A stretch of 64,000 nucleotides of DNA, taken from NCBI GenBank assembly GCA_002914845.1, contig JXTC01000035.1:1408901-1472900 (forward strand), given 5' to 3'. The notes below the pieces were generated by a model. That model had not been told where the DNA came from and ran no database searches. It was given only the letters and a program-made list of their open reading frames with translations. The DNA is from Trema orientale. Taxonomy: Eukaryota; Streptophyta; Magnoliopsida; Rosales; Cannabaceae. Positions 17,061 to 30,127 of the stretch are shown here, piece by piece; position 1 is the stretch's first letter; the number at the start of each line of letters is the position of its first letter. Both the position numbers and the translations under genes were made by a program.

Positions 17061-17086
<26 letters not shown>

Positions 17087-17089
17087 TAG

Positions 17090-18660
17090 TGTTTTATCAT
17101 AATATATAGAAAGGACAACTATTTTGGATATTCCAAATCTATTTATCAACAAATTTGAAGCTTTTGCAATAATTCATTTATACAATGTAATTTTATAAAC
17201 CATTAATTTGTTTTGATAAATTTGCAAATATTTACTCCTAATTTTTTTTTAAAAAATTTTGTTTCCTAATATTTTCTTTTTTGAGGTAATTTTTGTTTGC
17301 TAATATTGATATGAGAAATAGACTCTAATTTTTTTTGTACATCTTAGATGTAAAGTAACCAAATACGGAAGAAACGTATTTTCTATTCTGAGGTACTGAA
17401 TGCAGAACTATGCATGAAAGTACCCTATATCCTAATACCAATATAGATAGTGATTGAAGAAAGAAGGAGAGAGAAAAAAAATCCCACCAGCTTGTATCTT
17501 TCAAATTCAAGCACATGAAACAAATTGAGAAAATGATTTTGACAATTTCCTATCTTAATACATTTTTTGAAGCAACCTATCACAACAATGTTTAGAGGGT
17601 AAAAAGGTATTAATGAGAAAACTAAGCAAATTATATAGAGTAATACTATGTGCATTGCCCAACATCACATGATATATCAATCTATTACTCACTAATTATA
17701 ATTATATTTCATGTGGAGCACACGTGGGACTCAATTTATTAATTAGAGTTACCCAAAAAAAAAATAAAAAGAGGTTAAATTTGGTCAATCTTCCATTCAC
17801 TTTGAAAAGTTACCTAACTTTTATAAGTTTAGACGTATCAATTTGAAACTCATTAATTATGATAAAATATTCTTTTTATTCTCTCATTTTTATACTCTTA
17901 ATTATCATTAAATGTACATTGTAGGCCTATCTATAGGAGAGAATGGGGAATTCATGCCCATTGAGATGGGAAATAGGTATATGCTTCAGGGACAAAATTC
18001 AAGAAAGAGCACCAAGTTCTAACTAAGCTTTTATGAAAGTTTGGTGTGTCAAAATTTATAAAAGATTCTTCAACTTCTAATATTTTATTAACAGAAGGGA
18101 TGACCATCTATCATATTCTTGAGCTGGAAAAGATAAGCAATTTTGAGCAAATCTCTCCAACTCCCCAAGCCCACCATTCATCCGTGTGTTGGATCAAAAA
18201 GACAAAAACTAGTACAATCATTTCAAGAGTTGTTGAATAACAGAGATTTTTTTTTCTTTCCCCACTTCTTATGCTACTACAAATAAAATACAATAATAAA
18301 TATGTATGAAGAAATTTATTGCAGAGTCAAAAAATACAAAGAGACTAGTATACATTTCCAGAACAAATAGAAATCTCTAGTAAAAATACATATATATTGT
18401 CCACTTAATTAGAGCCCAATCAAAGTCTCATACATGCGCACGTGAAGGCCTAATACAAAAGAAGAAAAGAAAAAAAATTTACATGGCAAAGAAAGTGCTA
18501 CAATGGGACCCATTTAGGGTTGGACAAGTATTTTCCTAGTAAATAAAAACCTTTTTTCTCGGCGATAAATACAAACAAAAGGCACCAAAAAGGAAAATAA
18601 TCCAAAGGGTGGAGCCCGTAAATGGGTTGGTAATGCAATTGAAGGGCCAATCCAAACGAC
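17090..18660. other. Intergenic, AT-rich
   Basis: No gene is seen. The open frames are short and lack recognisable domains. Confidence 0.55.
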
Positions 18661-18948
18661 AAGTCAGCAAAAATTATACCAAACGCCACCTTTCACACAC
18701 CCGAAATGACAATAATTAATGAGGTGCACGGGAATTTTCTCGGAATCCAAACACTCAATTTTTATTGTTTTTCGTTTGGTGGGTATTTTCCCTTCCCTTC
18801 CCTTCCCAGCAAAAAAAAAATAAAAAAAAAAAGAACTATTTTTTATAATAAAAAAAAAAAAAATAAGAAAAAAAAGAAAGTAAAGGAAAAAAAAAAAGAA
18901 AAAAAAAAAAATAAAATAAAACAAAAAAAAAAAAGAGAAAATGAGTGA

Positions 18949-18950
<2 letters not shown>
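18661..18950. other. SCL8 3' flank with long poly-A/poly-T tract
   Basis: On the plus strand 18809-18945 is almost pure A with scattered T and G, so the sequence just after the SCL8 stop codon is almost pure T on the sense strand. It probably lies in the 3' UTR or terminator region. Open frames here are low-complexity artefacts. Confidence 0.6.
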
Positions 18951-18980
<30 letters not shown>

Positions 18981-20783
18981 GCGACCCATCCAACCAAAGC
19001 AAATTCCTCCATTTTCTTCTTTAACCGAAAAACCCGGGTGGAGTCGGGTCCCGGAGCTGACCCGAGTCCGAACGTTTTGACTCAGTGGTTTCGACTCGAA
19101 CCCGGCCATGCCCATCCGGGCCCTCCACTTCCCAAACACCTCGCATCTTTCAAAGCGGTCCCTCCCCTCGCACGCAACCGAGTTCGCGATTTTCCGACTC
19201 ACCGCGTCTTCGACCCTGACTCGGTCCGGATTCTCCATCGGAACGGTGGAATCGACCGAGTCCAAGAGCGCCCCGTAGTACGCGCAAGTCTCATTCACGC
19301 GCGCCATAAACGGCGCCGTGTTAGTGTTCAGCTCCTGCTCCACCAGCGTCACAACACGAGGCGCCAAGGCCTTCACGCGCCGGAGAAGCTCGTCGCGTGG
19401 GTTCTCCGTCGACACGCTCTCGTCCGGCATCCTGTACAATTTGAAGGCGAAATTCACGGCGAGCGGCTCGTCCGGCTCGCAACCCAGCGAGTCACGACTC
19501 AGCTCGGAGATTTTCTGGCTCCTAACGCTCAGCTCGAATCCGAAACCGAATCTCTCGGCGAACTGAGACAGTTGGTCGCCTACGCTTTTCAACTTCTCGC
19601 AATTATCGGCAACAGTAGTGATCTTCAACGTGACCGGCTTACCGTTTGGCCTCAGCTGGTGGAGAAGGTTAACGTACTGTCCGCCATGCCCGATGTCGAA
19701 ATCGATAACGTGAACCTTGTTCTTGCTTGAGGATTGGTCAGCTAATGTGGCTTCGAGAATTGCCAGATTGGCTGCCGTGAAACCGAGTCCGAAGCAGGGC
19801 GAGAGATCGTAGAGCGACTTAGTCGACGCGGCGTGTTCCTGGCTGAAAAGCTCCATGACCGGAGGCAGGATCTCCCCCGGGTTGACCCTCGATTTGAGCG
19901 CCGAAGCAATGAACTCGAGAACTCTCTGTTCCGAATTGGGTCTCGGGTTTGAGACCTGGGTGAGGCGCGTGAGGATCTCAGACGCCGCCTCTGGTTTACC
20001 CTCCGAGATAGCCGACGCAGCTTCCATTAGCGATTGCTTAGAACAAGTCGAACTAGCAGGAGAAGCGACTGAAGATGATGAAGAAGACGAAGACGAAGAA
20101 GTGGGTGAGGGCGAAACGGGTTTCTGGGTCTGATTCGGGCTGATCAGGTTCTGTATCGTCTCTGACCACTCGCTACTACTGTTATTAGTAATCGCAGAGA
20201 CTGGGTCACCTTCTCCTTCGTCGATGTCATCGAGAAGCTCTTTCTCCAGCTCCTGAAGCCGGTGGTTCATCATCTTCTTATCCGAATCCACAGCCGGAAC
20301 CCGGTTCTGAACCGGGTTGTTGACGTACGGTACACCCTGTGCAGCCGCTGAAACAGGCTGAGGACGAAGATGCTGCAGTAGAGGCAAACCGAATCGTTGA
20401 GACGACGACGTAGAAGACGACTCCGGCCCCGTCGTCGTCGTCGGCGAAAATTCTATCGGAGACAGAGGAGATATGGGTGAAGATTGCTGGTACGTCCTGG
20501 GCTTAACAGAGCGGAGATAGCTCGCCTGAGCTAGACCCAGGTTGGGTTGGTACTGCTGATGAGATTGGAACTCCGCAAGGGTCCGTTTCCCTATCAGAGT
20601 CGTCGGAATCGGGTTCTGGCGAGCGATCCGCGGCGTAGTCGGGTCAAGGAAGAGACCAGGGAGTTGGGATCGGTGAAAAGGAGAAGGCTGAGAAGGGTTG
20701 TTGTTCATGGTGGTGGCGATGGTGGATCGGCCGCCGGTGTAGAAGTCCGGTAAACCACCGGCTCCGGTGAACCCAGATTGCAT
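18951..20783 (-). CDS. SCL8: GRAS transcription regulator SCARECROW-LIKE 8
   Basis: A single-exon gene of 610 residues. The N-terminal third is unstructured, rich in Pro, Ser and Gln, with a poly-Ser run at about 229-238; its start MQSGFTGAGGLPDFYTGGRS is typical of SCL8-type proteins. The GRAS domain fills about 250-610: first Leu-rich part (about 250-305), VHVIDFDIGHGGQYVNLLHQ (357-376, the VHIID motif as VHVID), second Leu-rich part, PFMARVNETCAYYGALLDS as the PFYRE motif (491-509), and the SAW motif GWMGRTLTVASAWR at the very end. GRAS proteins act in the nucleus as co-regulators; SCL8's exact role is little known to me. It is GC-richer than its surroundings, which creates long antisense open frames that are not genes. 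The start at 20783 gives the full conserved N-terminus. It looks intact. Confidence 0.95.
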
Positions 20784-21700
20784 TATGGGGTTTGGCTTTT
20801 TTTTTCCCTTTTCTCTCTGGTAATTTGTAGGAGCGAGAGAAGGAGAAGAAGCAGCTTTAGAAGAGTTGGGTTTTGAAGAAGAAACTCATTGAGATTGTGA
20901 GAGAAAGAGAGAGAGAAACGGTTTCTCTTATGGCCTTGAATTAATAATAAATAATAAAATAAAAAATAATAAAAATAAAAAGATATAACTAATGAAGAGA
21001 GAGGTTTCCAACCAGCGCTTTAGGCTCTCTCTCTGGTTTTTGGTTCTCTCTTTTCCGTTAAATATTAAAATATTTCGTCTGAATCTTCATAAGTATATCA
21101 CCATCAAATCTCCACCGTTTATATAAGTTCGCTATGATATTTATGCATAATCAACGGTGATTATTATGTCACACAAACACTTCATCCACACGTAATGCCT
21201 GCTCTTAAAAATTCAAGCCGAAACCGTATTAACGCTTAATAGACACGCGTGCAATACACGGGCCAATTGCGATCAAGGTAAGTTACACGCGTTGTTACTT
21301 GTTATTCCGTTCAAGTGAAATTGAGTTTGATCTTTATTCGGCAGTGATCATCTGACTGGACAGTTACGAACTATTCCAAAAGGCCATCCAGGAAAGCCCA
21401 GGAACGCAATCCAGAACACCAACGAAAGCGACCTCTCGGCCACGTGTAACGAATAGGAGCGAGCCTTCACGCAACGTTAAATAACGGGCCCGTTACCTTG
21501 AAATTACCTTCTGTGGTTCGCTGATTCGAAATTCTAGTAGCTGGTTTGTCTTAACGGACGATTCCCGGTAGATTCTGCTTAGGTTACCGACACGAGTCGG
21601 TCACGCAACGCAGGAGTTTACGTCTGAGTACAGAATTTTAAAACCTGAAAGGCAAAAGCTGTCTACGTTGCCAAAGCCCCAACCTTTAAATTATTTATTA
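20784..21700 (-). promoter_or_regulatory. SCL8 5' UTR and promoter region
   Basis: 20784-20930 holds a GA/CT-rich leader with GAGA runs, common in plant 5' UTRs. Further upstream, 21200-21660 is relatively GC-rich and contains a G-box (CACGTG at 21441-21446) and ACACGCG/ACGCGT motifs near 21245 and 21287. These could bind bZIP, bHLH or CAMTA factors; this is inference. No TATA box can be set with confidence in the AT-rich stretch 20939-20995. Confidence 0.5.
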
Positions 21701-22873
21701 CTACCTCCGACACACCCAAAAAAAATTAAAAAATAAAATAAAATGAAAAAAAACCAGGATTTAGGATTTTGTTGCTTCAAATTAAAGTAAAAAATCCGTG
21801 TAAAATGACATGAATGCCATTTGCCCCAATATACTGCCCCAAGGATTTATCTAACTTATATTTTATTCGTAAAATAAAAAACTTGGTCAAAACGAGCTAG
21901 TTGTTTGGGAAGATAAAGTTCGGTTTTTGGACCCACTTTTTTGGATTCACTACTTTTAAAAGGAATGTTCAACCTAAACCAAAAGGATTTCTATCGTGTA
22001 ACTTTGCTAATGGATCAAATTACATCCTTACTTGAGCATAATTAAGTTTTTCGCATTACCTATACTATTTCTGAAACATATTCCATTGAAATCTATTACC
22101 ATCAATCAATGGATTATATTAGGGTCATAATTACTCAGTTTGAACCTGTCGTGCCATCTACCATCTATGTCGCATATCTGGGAGGTCAATGCCAAAAAAA
22201 TGAAAATAACATTCATCTAAATGAAAGTCTCAAGATGCATACTATTATTTCAATTAATATGCAACTTATCTCGAATAATCAATATGCGACTTGAAATTAC
22301 AATAAAATGAAACTATTTAAGAGACTTCATGAAAGTAGGTAACTTATAAAAGAATAACAAGTTTTTGCGTGGAGACCAAACAAATTGTTTATTAGCTATT
22401 ATCCAATTTTGTGTTGTTACTCGAAAGTGTATTTTCTATTATATAGTTTCTCATTCTCAAAATTGAGAAATACTAAGTCATCTTCGTCTATATAGAAGAG
22501 ACTCAGTCTTATTATTTCGAATCTCACAATCACGTTACTATACGCTCATTCTATAATTCTCTTTTTGCTCTCATCATGAGACTTAGAGTACTCTTGTAAT
22601 TCTCCAGAAAATAAAAATAATGAATAACAGTAGACATAGGTTCATCTTTTTTGGGACTGAATCACTATAAAATTATTGTCTCTCCGTGTACTTACATCAC
22701 GTAATTTACGAAATTCATTATTGACAAAACCTCAATCATTAGAACCGTCTATTATAATTATAAAAAATTGCTCACATAGAACGGTAGAGTACGATCACGA
22801 ATGCAACAATAAGAACACAAGAAATAACGGCCTTCCACTGTCAAATCTCTGTATGATACTAAAGGGGTTCTCT

Positions 22874-22943
22874 CTCTGCGATGGAGCAGAGAAAAAGAAC
22901 GTACGTGAAATCCATCGCAGAGAAAAAGAACGTACGTGAAATT
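22874..22943. repeat. 12-bp perfect hairpin with overlapping direct repeat
   Basis: CTCTGCGATGGA at 22874-22885 pairs with TCCATCGCAGAG at 22911-22922 across a 25-nt loop. The loop sequence GCAGAGAAAAAGAACGTACG (continuing to 22911) is repeated directly from 22917, so the duplication also created the inverted repeat's right neighbour. Function unknown. Confidence 0.7.
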
Positions 22944-23254
22944 GATTTGACTTGGATACCATAAAATCTATAGTTTCTTTTATATACTAGGTCAATTATT
23001 ACCCCATCAATCATAGTAGGGCTAGTATAGGTCTCTACACATTACAAAACTCGTACCCAAATAATTGTTTCCTGAGCCTATAAATCAGATCACTAGTTGG
23101 CTCACTCAATTAAGATAGCTCATATGATAAATAATTGTAATTAGCTATATGAGCACACATACGGGAAATAAATAAATTCTAACTGTTGTGACAGGAGTCT
23201 CATGCTGAGATGAGCTTGGAAACTTCTACAAGATTAGGGTTTTTGCAAGGTTTT

Positions 23255-23578
23255 GGGTTTTATTGTTTGGATATAAACGGGAATGATCTTTTGGCCAACA
23301 TAAACCATCAATGGGGAAATATTTTCAAAATTTTTAGTGATTTAAGGGATATTTATGTTATTACTAAAAACCGATGACTGATCTGTATTAATTAGCTTGA
23401 ACTAGGGAAAGGTTATGGGTTTTATTGTTTGGATATAAACGGGAATGATCTTTTGGCCAACATAAACCATCAATAGGGAGATATTTTCAAAATTTTTGGT
23501 GATTTAAGGGATATTTATGTTATTACTAAAAACCGATGATTGATCTGTATTAATTAGCTTAAACTAGGGAAAGATTTT
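23255..23578. repeat. 162-bp tandem duplication
   Basis: Copy 1 at about 23255-23416 and copy 2 at 23417-23578 share nearly all bases, including GGGTTTTATTGTTTGGATAT and TAAAAACCGATGA, with only a few substitutions. It is a recent local duplication with no coding potential seen. Confidence 0.85.
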
Positions 23579-26159
23579 TATCTCCGGTGAAAAACTCTTC
23601 GTAAAGAGCACATTTAAGAACTAAATTTATGCCAAAAATGATAAATTGTCTGTCAAACGGTTTAAAATGGCTAGTTTTCATTACAAAAAATGAAATTATT
23701 ATAAAGAACCCCTCCAAGATTAAAGACTTTGTCATTCAACTTTAACCATAGGCATTGTCGTCATTGTATTAAATCCAAGACTTACTCCAATTTCCACTTA
23801 CTTCGATGATTTCTATTTATCTGTTAATTTACTTTTAAAAAAGTATGAGATTTCTTATGTGGGGATCTAGAGAAATGCGAATCTCTCTCTACCTGATTTT
23901 ACGAACTGATCATTATCATTCTTTTTGTAAAAATCATTAGTCATTAACTTCTACTCACAATGACACTCATGATAAATGGTTTCAACATTCAACTATCAAC
24001 AGTGACTAAAAATTGATAATAGTATATGGTACTAATAAAGACACCTTTGTTGTTCATTTTCAAAAATTTATACAAATTATAATTTCAAAAGGGAAAATTA
24101 AGTTTTATCAATTGTAGCTAGTTTAATTGAAACGAAACATCAATAGTGTACGATGTCTTTGTTAACTTGTGCTGATGTTCCTTTTTTTTTGCTTGAAAGT
24201 GCTGATGATCCTTATTTAGTGAATTAATGCGAGAGCGTTGCAAAAGAGTGCATGCATTATCCGACCATGATCACAACAACACCGGTACAAAGAATCTCCA
24301 CTCAATTTAATGAATACAACGTTCCCACAGAAAGACCGTATACAAGTGTCTATATATATGGGCACCAATCCAAGTATATTTATATTTTTTCATCTATCTA
24401 TAGTTATTGTTTTACCTAACTAAATAATGAGTATTTATTTTTATTTTTTTTCCAACTAATTAATAACTCAGACTATGATAATTATTAGATAATAATCTAA
24501 AAATTAAAAAAAAAACACGTAAAAAAGAAACCCTATTAGATTGGGAACCATGCACATATATATATATATGGGTTTGGTTTAAATGGTTACAACAATATTT
24601 ATCCATAGATGGTTACAATGGTTTAAGCCGTTAGATCTAATATCCTACGGTGGTGATTAGTTTGGTGGTTGGCCAAAAAAATTTAATGCTATTTATTACC
24701 ATCAAAAAAATTTAATGCTATCACTACTTTTGTTAGTATCGATTCATGGTCACAAAAAAATTGTAACCATTGAGAAGTCCTCTATATATATATATTATGT
24801 GAACTAATCTTGCTGGCCAAAGTCGACCATACTTAAATTTATTGTAAAGAAAATATACAAAAGATACTGTGTTGATCAAATGTCTTCTCATTTCATTGAA
24901 TGGTTATTCTAATAACGGCTTTGCCCATTCCACCTCAATTTAAGTTAGGGCATAAAATAATCCGAAGTTTTTGTGCACAACCTTTTCATTTAATGTTTTT
25001 ATAACTAAGCAGTTGATAATTAACTGTCGAGCATCTTTCCGCCAAAGGTATAAATTTATAATAGTACTTCATATTGGCACACTACAAATCTTAATCTACT
25101 TGCATCTCCTTGTATTCATATTCCTTTTTTTTTTTCCTCCCTTTATCTTGTGTTTCAATTATTATGCTTATTTTAATTTCCCAAAATCACAAACCGTTGG
25201 ATAAAAAAGACTAAGGATCGAAGAAATTTGACCACTAATGCAGGTCCCTTTTCCACCCTTTTGAGCCTCTAAAACATCTTTTGTTTAATAATAATAATAT
25301 AAAAAATTAAGTATTTAACTAATAGAAAATTGACCCCCTCAAGCTCGGAAGAGCTGAGAGGTGCGTCAACCATGCCCACATAACAAAATCTCATAAGGCT
25401 AATTGTGTAATTTAAAAAGTATCAAATTGGTGTGAGATCTCACACCACCACCGTACTACTAGCCAATTCGACATTTTTTTTTTTTTTGGTAAAAAGCCAA
25501 TTTGACATTTCATATTTAAGGTTGCGTGTGGGCAAAATTTGAAAGAAAATTGGTTAGCAACTAAACCAGCCAAACTACCTTTTATCTTTCTTTTTCCATA
25601 AGCCTCTAGAGGTTGACACGTGTCAAGCACCGAATGTATGTGCCACTTCTCACTTGCCTAACTCAACTTGTTCTCACCATTACTATATATTTCCCATCAA
25701 AATAATTTTTGTTTCCCATAAAAGTACATTCTAAAATCTCCAAAATTTACCTGATCTGTCCTCCACTCATTTCTTTTTCCCCAGTTGATAAATATTGTTC
25801 CTTACGCTTGTAATTTACATTTCTCACCACCCTCACCTAAAATTATAAAGCAATCTTGCTGGGCACCACCACATAAGATATAATTATGTTGCTAGGTGAT
25901 TATAATCAATAAAATATATCTTATATGATTTTATGAAATATAATTATTATATATATATTATGTAATATTGACCACATTTGTCAAAATTATAACTATTAAC
26001 TAACAACATCGAACATCACACAAGAGTACCAATAACGAAAAAAATAATAATAATACGTACTACATTTTTTTTTTTTTGGGATAACCGATAATACGTACTA
26101 AACGTGAAGGCTAAATTGGTCATTTAACATGCAATACTTTATTGAAATGCCGGCTGTTC

Positions 26160-26440
26160 AAGAGTTGGTGGAGCAAACAGAGTAACTGAAATTTCTCTTT
26201 AAATTGTGGTGTGGTGGAGGGCTTTTCGTCATTTCATACGTGTGGGCCATGTATAGTTACCAGTTCCAGTTGCTGGAGTTTAACCTGGCCCGACTCGCGG
26301 AAATTCAATGAGCGCCGACTGAAGGAGTCCTACGCGCTTCTCGAGGTGCGGACCCAAACACTCTGTCTGTGTCACGTGAACGCCACACTCCCCGCAAGCT
26401 CGACATTCATTGGATAGGAAGAAAAGTTGACGGTCAAGAT
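26160..26440. other. GC-richer island, unidentified
   Basis: About 280 bp stand out from the AT-rich surroundings and include a CACGTGA G-box-like site near 26373. An open frame at 26211-26417 on the plus strand encodes 68 residues with no recognisable domain. It could be a promoter remnant or an old gene fragment. Confidence 0.3.
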
Positions 26441-29400
26441 TTAAGGACTCGTAAAAGATTTACGGCTGAGATTTGTTTATTTTAATTAATGGTTGAAAAA
26501 TTAAGTAATTTTATTTGTTTTTATTTCGGGAACATTATATTAGGAAGAAAAATATTCAAACCTCGCAACAGGATTCAATGGTAGTCACTAAACGGAATAT
26601 TTGAGCAAATGGTGCTTGCCTAATTATAATACACAAAAAGTCACATCTTTTGGCGGCGAATGTCTCTTTTTTTCTTTTTGTTTTATTTTTTTCAGAGTTT
26701 CTTTTTTTTTTCCTCCTCCTGAATTTCAGAGTTTCTTTTTCCTCCCATAACTGACTAGTATAATTTTTATAATGCAATTATTTAAAAATGAATTGGGTAT
26801 TTTTCCTAAACAAAAATAAGGAATTTAGTTGGGTATTTTTTCATTTGACAGAAGCTTGATTTTTCACAAAAAAGCATGCCATGCCAATTAAGTTTGTGGT
26901 CCCAAAGTAATCCCTTTATTGAGAAATTTTAAGATAACAAGGTATCACAGGTTCAAATTGTTAACTAAATTTAAATTGGAAAAGAACAAAAAATAGCAAA
27001 AATTTTGGATTGAAAAGGGGTAGGAATAATTCGAAAAGGGAATCATAATCCAACCTCTTATATATTCAGTAAAATTCTTATAATGTACTTCAAATCATAA
27101 GAATGCAATGTAAACATCATTTGGATATAGAGTGACATATCAATATTGGTAAGAAACGGTAACAGCAAGAAAGAGTTCAGTTCAGTGTTACAATATGATT
27201 ATTTTTTATTCTCCTAAAAAATAGTTATTTATCAATCTATTTTTAAAAAGAAGCAAAAAGATCAAGTATGCAAATTATGCATATATGCCGCAAAAGACGT
27301 GGAAATTAATATTATATGTACCACACGGATAGGTACGTACGTGTATACAACTGGATTTGAATATATAATATATAGCTTTGTTTGTGAACAATTGTGTTTG
27401 TCATTTTCATATTAGATATTAACCTTACACGATTTTATTATTATTATTTTTTTTTTTTTAATTTTGCTTGGGGGGGACTACTTGGGTCATGTTCGTTGCA
27501 AAGGTAGACAAGTTGTTGAAAACTTGGAATACCGTTTATTAATAACTTAATTGCCCAAAATAAAATAACAACGGAGAAAAAGAATAAACTATTGTACTTG
27601 TTCATCTTTAAAATGAATGAATAAATAAAAATTCCAATTATTGCATTTAAATAGATATTAAAGAACACAATATTCCATGTCAAGCCAAGTGGTAATTTAT
27701 ATTTTTGTCACATGAAAGTAATAAACATAAAAGCGCCATATCAACTGTCTATAATTAACCACTTTTGAGTTTTGACATCTAAACTTGAGATAGCTAGGCT
27801 TTTTCCGCCATAAGATAAGAGAAAGGGTTTGCACAGTTATTTATTTAGTTATTATTAATATTTTTTTGGAAAGAATTGAGTGATTACATTATAATAAATA
27901 ATTGAAAATGCAAATTGGTGGATGTCCCGGTTGATGGAACATTCATTTGCAATAAAAACCGCTAGATCAAAATTGATATGTGCTCAATTAATGTATACAA
28001 CCAATCAGATAGCACCACGTTGTGAATGCCCCATATTAGAACCAAGCCTTTTGTCACCTTTTCCTATGTCAGACAGCTCAGGCATATTAAAAATATAAAT
28101 AAACAAATTAGACAGCTCGTCTATTCTAACACACGCGGTTACGTGAGCATCATAGATCTCCGTTTCTTCATGATTTTAGCTAAAAGTCCTTTCGTTTCTT
28201 TTCCCACTATAGAATTAGATTCATATGAATTTGTATTTGTACAACATTATTCTTTTAAATATATATAGATATAGATATTCTGAGGTTGCAGAATCTTACT
28301 AATTAAGTTGAACCGTAAGGCTAACTATTTTTTTCTTTTTAAAAAAGTTTGATCTAGACTCTAGAGCGATTTTCGCTGAGGAATGTTACGCGGAAACCTA
28401 AATTAAAATAATCCACAATTTAAACGTTAAAATATTTTGTATTAATTCCACATTTTATATTAAAAAATAATTAAAAAAAAATCTTACGTATCTTCGAATT
28501 CATATTTCGTTTCATTTTCTCGTGAATGAACCCTCGAATTTCCATAGCAGTCTATAAAGCGCACACGTGAATTTCAAGATTTTCCTTCTTCAAATAATAA
28601 TAATAACAATAAATATACATAGCTGTCATTTGATCACCAAATTCAGTTTGCCGTTACAAGTTTCGTTACGACGGCCTTTTTTTTTATTATTTATTAATAA
28701 AACATTGGAAAGACTTGAAAGCGAACCTTAATCGTTAAAAGTCACTGTTACTCCTTAGCTATTTTGTCCGTACATGAGTGATGAACAATTAGATATGCTG
28801 CTTTACCTGACAGCACAGCCTACCACCCCATTTGTTTCGTGACCGGTTATAGCCGGTAATGATTAATAGCTAGCAACACCTTTTTTTTTTTTTTCCCCCG
28901 TCTCTTTTATACTTTTAACTCTCATTATTTGATGTTCTCATATTTAGATAATATGACAAATTATTATTCGTATTTACGTCTTAAGTAAAGAGACAAAAAA
29001 GTTTTAAAAAAAAAATAGTACGACAAGCATTCCTCTCAAACTTTTTTTTAGAGTCAAGCGACTTAACTAATGTGATAATGTACATAATTTCATACACTAA
29101 TAAAGTTATGAGGTGTATTACTAAATGATTTTGGTATCTGCCAGGGTCGCTCCTGAAAGTAACGCCAAAATCGATATCAAAATTATAACGAAACAGTTAC
29201 TTCATAAGGTTTCATCCAAAAATAAAATAAAACAAAAAACTATTAATAAGGTTATCCCTGTTCTTTAAATTTTAATTGGAAGTTTTTCGTTATACGTTAC
29301 TTATTCAAGCTAAAAGAACTTTAGTAATATCATTAAGGAGAATTTACAAAACTATCATCAGGTAACCGGAAAAAATTGGAAGGGGAAAAATAAATAAGAA

Positions 29401-29721
29401 TATATGGGACAGAAAATCATCATCTGTATTTACTTGTTTATTTACATGACAAAACTTTAGAATAAAAATCATAAAGAATTCTACCAATTGATTTATTAAC
29501 GTAAACCAGGAATATAAATTATATTCACTTAAAAAGCCAAAAAAAGAAGAAGAAGAAACTATAATTATCTAAGTTATTAAATATTCTTATATGTAAAATG
29601 TTTTGGGGCTCAAATGAGATTTTGGACGTGAAATAGTTTTAAAGTATTAGCAACTAAAAAAGTAGTTTTAACCTTACCTTTAACATACCGGTAATGACTT
29701 CCAGATTTAATAATTTTTTTA

Positions 29722-30127
29722 CAGCCACGCATAGACGGAGCCAGTTAAGGCCGCCCAGCTCATTTTTTGGAAATTATGTTTTTTATCTTGAGTTTATATA
29801 AAAAATTTCAATTTTATCCTCTATTTGCCCCGTTGATTTTTTATAATTATAATTTTTGCCTTTTTTTATAAAAAAAAAATCAATAATGCCCCTAACATGA
29901 CCCACTAATTTTTTTTAAAAATTTTGAACTTTACTTATATTATTTTAAAATTCAAAAATTTTCCCTCATTTTGGATAATTTATCTTTGAACTCACTTTAA
30001 ATACTCTATTTAAATTTATATTGGTTTATGTTGATTAATGTGTTTCAAAAATTTATTAATGCCCTTTTTATTTTGGTTTAGTGTATACCCCCGGAAAAAA
30101 TTTTCTAGCTCCGTCATTGCAGCCACG
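29722..30127. mobile_element. hAT-like MITE with perfect 8-bp target duplication
   Basis: The element is 29730-30119 (390 bp). The duplication CAGCCACG is at 29722-29729 and 30120-30127. The left end CATAGACGGAGC and the reverse complement of the right end CAATGACGGAGC match at 10 of 12 bases. Eight-base duplications with ends beginning CA fit the hAT superfamily. There is no transposase, so it is non-autonomous. Confidence 0.75.

Larger units (their letters stand above)
21700..29721. other. 8-kb intergenic region
   Basis: No convincing gene is seen. It contains a hairpin with a direct repeat (22874), a 162-bp tandem duplication (23255) and a GC-richer island (26160-26440), listed separately. 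The rest is AT-rich with homopolymers and short AT repeats. Confidence 0.55.

Noticed and set aside
18706-18948. Lys-rich open frame
   Set aside because: Product of a poly-A tract next to the SCL8 3' end.
18945-19730. 261-residue open frame on the plus strand
   Set aside because: It is antisense to SCL8. GC-rich codon use in the GRAS gene keeps the opposite frame open, and the product has no recognisable domain.
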